DNA from: Robertmurraya massiliosenegalensis JC6
Lineage (GTDB): Bacteria > Bacillota > Bacilli > Bacillales > Cytobacillaceae
Reading direction: 5' to 3'
Length of the DNA stretch: 49,407 bases
Assembly (NCBI RefSeq): GCF_000311725.1
Contig: NZ_HE978521.1
Location: 31,887 to 81,293, forward strand
The notes under the pieces were generated by a model. That model worked only from the letters and a program-made list of their open reading frames with translations. It made no database searches and was not told the DNA's origin. Shown here in pieces: positions 43,647 to 49,407 of this stretch (positions within the stretch are counted from its first letter, which is position 1; each line of letters opens with the position of its first letter). The position numbers and the translations under genes are program-made.

Positions 43647-44059
43647 TCCGGAATTTATAAATTCCCTCGACTTGTGGATAAGTGTTCGTATATACAGTTG
43701 GCGTATCGGTATGAAAACATAACAGGAAAGGTTCCGCTTAATAAGCAAACATCATGAAAAAGAGCCGACATAACAGGAAAAATTCCTGCTATTTCCTCAA
43801 AAAAAGCCAAAATAAGTGATTTTGCCCTCCATAAGCGGAAAATCTTCCGTTATTTCTCCTAAAAGGGACTTCATTGAGGAGATAACAGGAAAAATTCCGC
43901 TTAAGGGTGAGAGATGGTTGGAGCGAATGAGACAAACCGGAAGCTTCCTACATTTTGTAGGAGCTTAGAGCCTTTCCATTTAGATTAAAAATTGGCAATG
44001 GGTGCTTGGTATTTCTCTTTCGAAGTCGATAAAGACTATGCGAAAGGGGTGAGCAATCC
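43647..44059. other. Repeat-rich spacer between mtlD and the ybaK-like gene
   Basis: I see no supported gene in this gap. It contains a 16-bp palindrome (GGAATTTATAAATTCC, 43650-43665), four copies of a short interspersed repeat and a CCTACA/TGTAGG hairpin near 43947-43961. It marks the right edge of the accessory segment. Confidence 0.65.
43719..43905. repeat. Four copies of a short palindromic interspersed repeat
   Basis: Units at 43719-43740, 43770-43798, 43831-43860 (inverted) and 43876-43905 share ATAACAGGAAAAATTCCGCTTA, each with an internal GGAA...TTCC dyad. Copies 2-4 also carry a flanking GAGGAGA or TTTCTCC extension. Spacing is irregular (about 30-50 nt) and the units are diverged, so this is not a CRISPR array. 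Confidence 0.75.
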
Positions 44060-44503
44060 GTGAATGTGGTGACAACCTTTAATGAAAAAAGAAAAGAGAA
44101 GCAGTTAAAATATGAAAAATCAGTGTTAAGGGAAATTTCTCTTAAGGCCTTAAAAGAACGAGTGACACAATTTTTTGGTTCATCGGACTTAACGTCGAGC
44201 CTTATTTTACAATCGGGAGTTGAAGAGGCTTGTTATGACGTAGCAATAGAAGCGTATCTATTAGGAGCTCATTTCAGCCGCTTTGGTTACTATGGTGAGG
44301 ACATTGAGAACGTAAAGAATAGATGTAGGAAAGAGGAAAAACATTTGATGGATACTTTATATAACTTCTTGCTTTATTGGGGGAAAGGGAATGAAGGGAT
44401 CTATAGTGAGTCACTTTATTACTTATGTGAACAGTATGTCGATAGCTGGTGGATGGAAGGGTTTCGTAAAGGAGAAAGAAGACATAAGCTGAGGCTTCAT
44501 TAG
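44060..44503 (+). CDS. ybaK: DUF2521-type protein (YbaK-like)
   Basis: The 147-aa soluble protein starts at GTG (MNVVTTFNEKRKEKQLKYEKS) after AAAGGGGTGAG. Its length and place directly before cwlD match YbaK of B. subtilis. It is rich in aromatic and charged residues (YNFLLYWGKGNEGIYSESLYYL). The function is unknown; co-location with sporulation genes hints at a sporulation link. The symbol is given by synteny and general likeness. Confidence 0.78.
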   Translation: MNVVTTFNEKRKEKQLKYEKSVLREISLKALKERVTQFFGSSDLTSSLILQSGVEEACYDVAIEAYLLGAHFSRFGYYGEDIENVKNRCRKEEKHLMDTLYNFLLYWGKGNEGIYSESLYYLCEQYVDSWWMEGFRKGERRHKLRLH

Positions 44504-44618
44504 CGCAAGGCAAACGATAAAGCAGAGAAAAGGAAGGGCTATATTCGTTGTTCTAATCCTTCTACTTGTCCCATATATTGAATTGAAAAGGACGAGCAGG
44601 AAGGGTTGGTTAAGGCGC

Positions 44619-45338
44619 ATGAACAGGAAAATTAAAATAGCGGCATTTCTTGTAGGGCTTACCCTATTGATTTTCATTTTACAATATGATTTTCGAGAGA
44701 ATAATTCCATTAAACCGTGGAACCTTCCCCTCTCAGGGGAGATAATTTTATTAGATCCTGGGCATGGTGGTCCTGATGGCGGTGCTGGTGACAAAGATGC
44801 ATTAGAGAAAGATATTGCCCTTGAGATTTCCTTTAAGCTACGAGATTATCTGCAACAACAAGGTGCATTAGTGATGATGACCCGTGAGGAAGATAAAGAT
44901 TTGGCGGATGAGGAAACAAAAGGGCTTAGTCGCCGTAAAACAGAAGACTTAAAGAGAAGACTGGATATGATTAATGAATCTGAAGCGGACTTTTATGTCA
45001 GTATTCATTTGAATGCGATTCCTTCACCAAGATGGAGCGGAGCGCAAACTTTTTATGCAAGTCAAATATCAGAGAATGCACGAGCGGCGAAATTTATTCA
45101 AGATGAACTGCGCCTTAATTTAGAAAATACAACAAGAAAAGCAAAGCCGATCAATCAAGTATATATCTTAAAATATGCCAAAAAGCCAGGGGTACTAGTG
45201 GAAGTTGGTTTCTTATCAAACCCAGCAGAACGTCAAAATCTGACGAAAGAAGACTATCAAGAACAGGTTGCCGCATCTATCTATAAAGGGATATTGCGCT
45301 ATTATTCAAAAGAGGATGAATTAGAGGAAAGCGAATAG
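44619..45338 (+). CDS. cwlD: N-acetylmuramoyl-L-alanine amidase CwlD
   Basis: The 239-aa protein has an N-terminal membrane anchor (about residues 5-25) and an Amidase_3 domain. Zinc ligands are visible in DPGHGGPDGGA, the Glu of LEKDIALEI and SIHLNA; the catalytic Glu is in VEVGFLSNP. CwlD strips peptides from muramic acid so that PdaA can form the muramic delta-lactam of spore cortex, which is needed for germination. The ATG at 44619 aligns with the B. subtilis start but has only a weak ribosome binding site. Confidence 0.93.
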   Translation: MNRKIKIAAFLVGLTLLIFILQYDFRENNSIKPWNLPLSGEIILLDPGHGGPDGGAGDKDALEKDIALEISFKLRDYLQQQGALVMMTREEDKDLADEETKGLSRRKTEDLKRRLDMINESEADFYVSIHLNAIPSPRWSGAQTFYASQISENARAAKFIQDELRLNLENTTRKAKPINQVYILKYAKKPGVLVEVGFLSNPAERQNLTKEDYQEQVAASIYKGILRYYSKEDELEESE

Positions 45339-45339
45339 G

Positions 45340-45367
45340 AAGGCGCTAACTAGCCTTTCTTTTTTCA
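45340..45367 (+). terminator. Terminator after cwlD
   Basis: AAGGC (45340-45344) pairs with GCCTT (45353-45357) and is followed by TCTTTTTTC. The stem is short but directly follows the cwlD stop. Confidence 0.6.
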
Positions 45368-45454
45368 TTTTCTAGGGTGTGATTGAATTAACAGACAGGG
45401 ATATGTTATATGTTATACTATGATTGGAAACGAATTCAAGAAGGGGTGTCATAC

Positions 45455-46501
45455 ATGTTAACGGAAGCAAAAGTTGTTGAAATTCTTAGCGGTATTAAGG
45501 AACCTTTCTTACATAAATCGTTAAAAGAATTGAATGCAATCGAGGAAATTAAAATTAAAGAAGAAAAAAATCACGTCAGTGTCAAAATAGCGATTGCTAA
45601 AACTGGAACTGCAGAGCAATTACAGCTTCAACAGGAAGTCGTTCGATTATTGAAACAAGGCGGTGCTGAAACAGTTGGAATTCGCTTCTCGCAACTTCCA
45701 GAAGAAGTGCTTGCCGAGCATCGAACAGCTGAAGATGAATCTGAAGGCTTGCTGAAAAGTGATACAACCTTTATTGCCATAGCGAGTGGTAAAGGGGGAG
45801 TAGGTAAATCTACAGTTTCTGTCAATTTAGCTGTTTCTTTAGCGAGACTCGGCAAAAAAGTAGGACTAGTGGATGCAGACATTTACGGATTTAGTGTTCC
45901 GGATATGATGGGGATTACAGAGCGACCAGCTGTTCGCGGCGAAAAAATAATCCCAGTTGAGCGTTTTGGTGTACAAGTCATCTCCATGGGTTTCTTTGTG
46001 GAAGATAATGCACCAATCATCTGGCGTGGTCCAATGCTAGGGAAAATGCTCAATAGCTTCTTTAATGAAGTGGAGTGGGGTGACCTAGACTATTTATTAT
46101 TGGATCTTCCGCCAGGGACAGGAGATGTTGCGTTAGATGTACATTCTATGCTTCCTTCTTGTAAAGAAGTAATCGTTACAACTCCTCATCCTACAGCAGC
46201 TTTTGTTGCAGCTCGTGCTGGAGCGATGGCATTGAAAACTGACCATGAAATCCTCGGCGTTGTTGAAAATATGGCGTATTTTGAAAGTCAGTTAACTGGC
46301 GAAAAGGAATATGTATTTGGCCAAGGTGGTGGAGAGAAGCTTGCGGATGAGCTTCAAACTGAAGTGTTAGGGCAATTGCCATTAGGACAGCCTGATTGGA
46401 ACGAAGACGATTTTGCGCCTTCCGTCTACCAAGAAGATCATAAAATGGGTAAAATTTATTTAGACATTGCAGAAAAAGTGAATTCAAAATTAAAACAGTA
46501 A
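45455..46501 (+). CDS. salA: Mrp/NBP35-family ATPase SalA
   Basis: The 348-aa protein has an N-terminal MIP18-like domain (about 1-95) and a P-loop ATPase domain with the deviant Walker A GKGGVGKS, VDADIYGFSVPDMMG and DLPPGTGD. The CXXC iron-sulfur motif of many Mrp proteins is absent; the site reads NMAYFESQLTGEKEY, as in B. subtilis SalA, a regulator that represses scoC. The ATG at 45455 follows AAGGGGTG; an upstream in-frame start lacks a ribosome binding site. Confidence 0.88.
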   Translation: MLTEAKVVEILSGIKEPFLHKSLKELNAIEEIKIKEEKNHVSVKIAIAKTGTAEQLQLQQEVVRLLKQGGAETVGIRFSQLPEEVLAEHRTAEDESEGLLKSDTTFIAIASGKGGVGKSTVSVNLAVSLARLGKKVGLVDADIYGFSVPDMMGITERPAVRGEKIIPVERFGVQVISMGFFVEDNAPIIWRGPMLGKMLNSFFNEVEWGDLDYLLLDLPPGTGDVALDVHSMLPSCKEVIVTTPHPTAAFVAARAGAMALKTDHEILGVVENMAYFESQLTGEKEYVFGQGGGEKLADELQTEVLGQLPLGQPDWNEDDFAPSVYQEDHKMGKIYLDIAEKVNSKLKQ

Positions 46502-46506
46502 TTTAG

Positions 46507-46546
46507 AAAAAGAGGATACCCATTTATTGGACATCCTCTTTTTTTT
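46507..46546. terminator. Bidirectional terminator between salA and gerD
   Basis: AAAAAGAGGAT (46507-46517) and ATCCTCTTTTT (46533-46543) form a perfect 11-bp stem. A-runs and T-runs on both sides make it work for the convergent salA and gerD genes. Confidence 0.88.
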
Positions 46547-47135
46547 ATTCTTCTTCTTTCTTTTCTTCTCCACCTTCTCCTTCAGCGCCAGCCTTTTCAG
46601 TGGCAGCTTTTAGAAGGATATCCTCGATTTTCGCCTTATAAAGAGGGCTTTCAAAGGTTTCGGTCATGACTTTTTGTAAATGTTCACGATATTCTTTGCT
46701 TTTCATTAATTCAGTAACTTCCTTTGTTAACTCGGGATCTTTCATGAGTTCAATCATCATCCCTTGATATTCTGGATCCTTCATCAAGTTTTTGATGAGT
46801 TTCTCATGTTCCTGTTGCATGCTTTTAGCGAAGGCTTCTGCAAATTTAGGGTCTTCAAACTGTTTTTTCCAAAATTCTGCCCCTTTTTCAGATGTAAGAG
46901 ACTGTTGGATGGTTGAAGAAACGACTGCTTGATCCATGACGAGACGCTCTTTCATTCCGTCGTCATCCATGACTTCTTGGAGGGCTTTTTTTCCATCGTC
47001 TGTTTTTAAAATGTCTACAACCATTTTCTTTGTTTCTTCGTAATCTAATTCTTTACTTCCTGCTTCTGTTTGGGCGCAACCAGCAACTCCAAAAATAAGT
47101 AAACCAATGAGGAGCAAAACCATTTTATTCCTCAT
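46545..47135 (-). CDS. gerD: Spore germination lipoprotein GerD
   Basis: The 196-aa lipoprotein has a signal peptide ending in the lipobox VAGC (Cys about residue 20). A helical body with repeated MKDPE segments follows, then a charged Glu/Lys tail (EGGEEKKEEE). GerD clusters germinant receptors in the spore inner membrane. I chose the ATG at 47135 because AAAGGAGC lies 7 nt upstream on the minus strand. Two features agree with expression in the forespore: a sigma-G-like promoter upstream and synteny with B. subtilis. Confidence 0.93.
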   Translation of the reverse strand: MRNKMVLLLIGLLIFGVAGCAQTEAGSKELDYEETKKMVVDILKTDDGKKALQEVMDDDGMKERLVMDQAVVSSTIQQSLTSEKGAEFWKKQFEDPKFAEAFAKSMQQEHEKLIKNLMKDPEYQGMMIELMKDPELTKEVTELMKSKEYREHLQKVMTETFESPLYKAKIEDILLKAATEKAGAEGEGGEEKKEEE

Positions 47136-47217
47136 AACAAAAGCTCCTTTCACTAAATGCTAAATTAGGTCTATAGTTGCAAATCTTAGTGATGAACATA
47201 TAAGCCTACTTATCGAT

Positions 47218-47247
47218 TAGGATGAAGAAATTCGACAATTTTTATGC
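47218..47247 (-). promoter_or_regulatory. Sigma-G-type promoter of gerD
   Basis: On the minus strand GCATA (47247-47243), an 18-nt spacer and CATCCTA (47224-47218) match the sigma-G pattern GHATR-N18-CATNHTA. It lies about 80 nt before the gerD start. B. subtilis gerD is a sigma-G gene, which supports the match. Confidence 0.7.
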
Positions 47248-47327
47248 GTTTGATCCGAATACCTAGATTTTTCAAACTATGGTTGGTACAATCTAGAGGG
47301 GAATCTAGAACTTGGAGGAAAACAAAC

Positions 47328-47939
47328 GTGAAAAGCCGTTATGTTGTTCAATTGTTTATGTCCACATTGTTATTGGGTGGGCTTGCGACTGGAATCATAG
47401 GATTTATTGTTCGTTGGGATGAATTTCAACCGTATTTTACGGATTTTGATATTCTAAAAATCTTATCCACATTGTTTTGGTTTATTGGAGTAGGCTTGAT
47501 TTTTAGTTTAATTAGTCAAATGGGCTTTTTTGCTTACTTGACTGTGCATCGCTTTGGTCTCGGGATATTTAAGTCGGTAAAACTATGGAATGCTGTACAA
47601 ATTGTTCTTATTTTATTTGTTTTATTTGATTTAGTCTATTTCCGTCTTAGAGCCTTTGGCGGGGAAGTCACTTCTTATTTATTGGATCCAGCTATAATAC
47701 TCGTGGTGGCACTTGTTGTAGCGTATTTTAAAGCGAAACAAACAAATAGAGAAGCTTTTGTACCAGCGGTCTTTTTTATGATTGTTGTGACGACAATTGA
47801 ATGGATGCCTGTTCTTCGAGTGAATGAAGAAGGTTGGCTATACTTAATGCTTTATCCATTACTATTATGCAACGGTTATCAAATGCTCATACTTCATAAA
47901 TTAAATCAAAAATCAGCACAAGAAAAGAAGCCATCCTAA
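47328..47939 (+). CDS. kbaA: KinB-signalling pathway activation protein KbaA
   Basis: The 203-aa integral membrane protein has about six hydrophobic segments, starting KSRYVVQLFMSTLLLGGLATG. KbaA is needed for activity of the sporulation kinase KinB in B. subtilis. I chose the GTG at 47328, 8 nt after TGGAGGA; a longer frame from 47244 would run through the gerD promoter region. Its 3' end forms one arm of a long hairpin. Confidence 0.9.
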   Translation: MKSRYVVQLFMSTLLLGGLATGIIGFIVRWDEFQPYFTDFDILKILSTLFWFIGVGLIFSLISQMGFFAYLTVHRFGLGIFKSVKLWNAVQIVLILFVLFDLVYFRLRAFGGEVTSYLLDPAIILVVALVVAYFKAKQTNREAFVPAVFFMIVVTTIEWMPVLRVNEEGWLYLMLYPLLLCNGYQMLILHKLNQKSAQEKKPS

Positions 47940-47967
47940 TAAAGGGAGGCTTCTTTTCTTGTGCTGA
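47913..47967. terminator. 20-bp hairpin overlapping the end of kbaA
   Basis: TCAGCACAAGAAAAGAAGCC (47913-47932) is the exact reverse complement of 47948-47967, with a 15-nt loop that holds the kbaA stop codon. The T-rich arms (TTCTTTTCTT) could end transcription of the convergent kbaA and pdaB genes. Confidence 0.75.
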
Positions 47968-48034
47968 AATGATAATTGTATATAATCAACTCAAATACTT
48001 CATTGTTTGCCTTCGATTAGTAAACGTGAAACGG

Positions 48035-48787
48035 TTACTTTATTTCTTTTGTACTCGAATCAGCATTTACAATCATTTCAGAAACGGTTATAAGCTTATG
48101 TCCTTTTTTACGAAGTTCCTTTAATATTGAAGGAAGCGCATCGGCAGTTTGTTTTGCAGAATCAGATGCATGCATCAGGATAATATCTCCTTTTTTTGCT
48201 TTCGAGACATTATCTACGATGATTTCAACTCCAGGATTTGTCCAATCTTTCGAATCAACACTCCAATGTACAAGAGTTAGGCCGTAGCGTTCAGCTACTT
48301 TTAAAGTTTTTTGATCAAAATGACCTGTTGGAGCACGGGCATGTTTAATATTTTTGATATTCAATTTACTAAACGCTTCTATTGCTGTAGCCAGATCCTT
48401 TCGAATTTCCTCTTCCTTGACATCGGTATAATCAATATAGTTGTAACCTAATATCCCGATTTCGTAGCCATCTTTAACAATTCTATTGACTAAGTCAGGA
48501 TGTCTTTCAGCCCACGATCCAGATAAAAAGAAGGTTGCTGTCGTTATTTTTTCCTTTTTTAAAATGTCGAGAATCGGTTCTGCTTTTTCGTCTCCCCACC
48601 CAATATTAAAGGTTAGTGCGAGATCTTTTTCTCCTTTGTAAATGGCCTTTGGGTCATTTTTATCTGAGAAAGTAGGGATATGAATAAAACTTTCTAGATA
48701 CAAAAACCACGCTGTGAAAAAGGCTGCTACAACAATAAGGGTTAACTGCTTAATCGTTTTTCCATTTAATACGAAAAAAAAGTTCAT
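48035..48787 (-). CDS. pdaB: Polysaccharide deacetylase-family sporulation protein PdaB
   Basis: The 250-aa protein has an N-terminal transmembrane anchor (about residues 12-32) and a NodB-homology domain. Motif 3 (R151-A-P153-T-G), motif 4 (DSKDW, 178-182) and motif 5 (LMHAS) are present. Motif 1 reads TFNIGWGD, with Asn61 for Asp, and both motif 2 histidines are missing (GILGYNYIDY, 111-120). PdaB is required to keep spores stable late in sporulation, and the position after kbaA matches B. subtilis ybaN. GAGGTGATGGAAG precedes the ATG on the minus strand. Confidence 0.9.
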   Translation of the reverse strand: MNFFFVLNGKTIKQLTLIVVAAFFTAWFLYLESFIHIPTFSDKNDPKAIYKGEKDLALTFNIGWGDEKAEPILDILKKEKITTATFFLSGSWAERHPDLVNRIVKDGYEIGILGYNYIDYTDVKEEEIRKDLATAIEAFSKLNIKNIKHARAPTGHFDQKTLKVAERYGLTLVHWSVDSKDWTNPGVEIIVDNVSKAKKGDIILMHASDSAKQTADALPSILKELRKKGHKLITVSEMIVNADSSTKEIK

Positions 48788-48822
48788 CTTCCATCACCTC
48801 GTCCAATACACTCCTTGTCTCA

Positions 48823-48849
48823 TAGGTATGCTTCGATAAGAAAAATATG
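48823..48849 (-). promoter_or_regulatory. Sigma-E-like promoter of pdaB
   Basis: On the minus strand CATATT (48849-48844), a 13-nt spacer and CATACCTA (48830-48823) resemble sigma-E promoters (ATATT and CATACA-type -10). It lies about 35 nt upstream of pdaB. The assignment is by pattern only. Confidence 0.5.
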
Positions 48850-48919
48850 TTAATGAAGTCATAAAAATAATTAAAATGGATAACACTACAATAACCATTA
48901 AGTTATAGGAGTGGTTAAA

Positions 48920-49138
48920 GTGTTAGGAATGATGATTAATGAAAAGGAAGTAAAAGAGATTCAATATTTAATTAAAAGAGAAATGGATGAAATTCTTTTT
49001 GATTTAGACGATGAGCGGATTGATCATATCGTCAAAAGAGCGATGGAAGAAAGGTATAAAATATTATTTTCTTTATTTAAAAGGGTTGCTCCTACAGAAG
49101 AATGTTTAACGTATCTTCGCTCTATAAAAAGCATTTAA
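48920..49138 (+). CDS. Small uncharacterised soluble protein
   Basis: The 72-aa product starts at GTG 48920, 8 nt after AGGAG, and reads MLGMMINEKEVKEIQYLIKREM. It is highly charged and probably all-helical (EILFDLDDERIDHIVKRAMEERYKILFSLF), with no signal or membrane segment. A GTG at 48911 overlaps the ribosome binding site. I do not recognise a family. It lies alone between pdaB and the rRNA promoters. Confidence 0.65.
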   Translation: MLGMMINEKEVKEIQYLIKREMDEILFDLDDERIDHIVKRAMEERYKILFSLFKRVAPTEECLTYLRSIKSI

Positions 49139-49157
49139 ATAATTTGCGAAAAAAGTG

Positions 49158-49186
49158 TTGACTTCACATTGCTATCTTGATATATT
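49158..49186 (+). promoter_or_regulatory. rRNA operon promoter P1
   Basis: TTGACT (49158-49163), a 17-nt spacer and TATATT (49181-49186) form a strong sigma-A promoter. It is the first of two tandem promoters, the usual layout of Bacillus rrn operons. Confidence 0.8.
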
Positions 49187-49240
49187 AATAAACGTCGCTG
49201 ATAACAACTGAGTAAAAACAAAAAAGTTTTTAAAAAGTTG

Positions 49241-49269
49241 TTGACGAAAGTCGAGCGGTGTGCTATATT
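49241..49269 (+). promoter_or_regulatory. rRNA operon promoter P2
   Basis: TTGACG (49241-49246), a 17-nt spacer and TATATT (49264-49269) form the second strong promoter. An A/T-rich tract (AAAAACAAAAAAGTTTTTAAAAAG, 49214-49237) directly upstream resembles an UP element. Confidence 0.85.
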
Positions 49270-49275
49270 AAGAAA

Positions 49276-49407
49276 GTCGCTTACGAGCGATAAAGAAGAA
49301 TTTTCCTTATGGAAAACCGAGAAATCGCACTTTGAAAACTAAACAAATCATACGTCAACATATAATAGTGAAGGCGACTGTACAGCTTCGACAGACATTG
49401 GAGCTTC
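49276..49407 (+). other. 5' leader of an rRNA operon (16S gene beyond the window)
   Basis: Downstream of P2 the sequence includes a TTTTCC-TTAT-GGAAAA hairpin (49301-49316) and a boxA-like stretch, GCACTTTGAAAACTAAAC (49327-49344). This is the usual antitermination leader before Bacillus 16S rRNA. The mature 16S start is not in the window. The place after pdaB matches rrn synteny in B. subtilis. Confidence 0.75.

Noticed and set aside
43719-43905. CRISPR array
   Set aside because: The units differ in sequence and orientation, spacing is uneven, and no cas genes are present.
45383-45419. A sigma-A promoter for salA
   Set aside because: TATACT (45414-45419) is good, but the nearest -35-like hexamers (TTAACA, TTGAAT) are 20 and 25 nt away. 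It is not convincing enough to annotate.

Overview
The window comes from the chromosome of a low-GC, endospore-forming Firmicute, most likely a member of Bacillaceae (Bacillus in the broad sense). The gene order is that of the Bacillus ribosomal superoperon: str (rpsL-rpsG-fusA-tuf), S10, spc and alpha, then ecfA1-ecfA2-ecfT-truA and rplM-rpsI. Further right come sporulation genes in Bacillus order: ybaK-like, cwlD, salA, gerD, kbaA, pdaB and the start of an rRNA operon. Zinc-ribbon S14, the Bacillus-style L13 leader, strong AGGAGG ribosome binding sites and sigma-G/sigma-E-like promoters fit this. The genus cannot be fixed from sequence reading alone.

Layout. 1-4021: end of rpsL, then rpsG, fusA, tuf and a strong terminator. 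4022-4536: intergenic, with two sigma-A-like promoters and a structured S10 leader. 4537-19545: about 30 tightly packed translation genes plus secY, adk, map, infA and rpoA. 19546-20205: a hairpin-rich gap. 20206-23441: ECF transporter energising module and truA. 23442-24463: L13 leader, rplM, rpsI.

24464-44059 is an accessory segment of about 20 kb lying between rpsI and the ybaK-cwlD block, which are almost adjacent in Bacillus subtilis. It holds (a) an AT-rich two-gene restriction-like locus: a PLD-nuclease/SF2-helicase fusion (1064 aa) and an Eco57I/PglX-like adenine methyltransferase (1122 aa), followed by an unrecognised 138-aa gene and, on the other strand, a 229-aa protein with a possible nuclease-fold core; (b) a MarR regulator with a palindrome over its own promoter, co-transcribed with a heterodimeric ABC exporter; (c) three small membrane-protein genes, two of them tandem paralogues in one frame; (d) a mannitol operon mtlA-mtlR-mtlD in which the usual separate EIIA (mtlF) is fused to MtlA, with a perfect cre site in the promoter; (e) a repeat-rich gap.

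44060-49138 returns to the conserved backbone: ybaK-like, cwlD (spore cortex muramic lactam), salA, gerD (germinant receptor clustering), kbaA (KinB pathway), pdaB and a small unknown gene. 49139-49407 holds two tandem strong promoters and the leader of an rRNA operon that continues past the window.

The best candidate for something not well described is the helicase-PLD plus methyltransferase locus and its two unrecognised neighbours. Other items to check are the repeat cluster at 43650-43966, the PdaB homologue that lacks canonical NodB metal ligands, and several long intercistronic hairpins.
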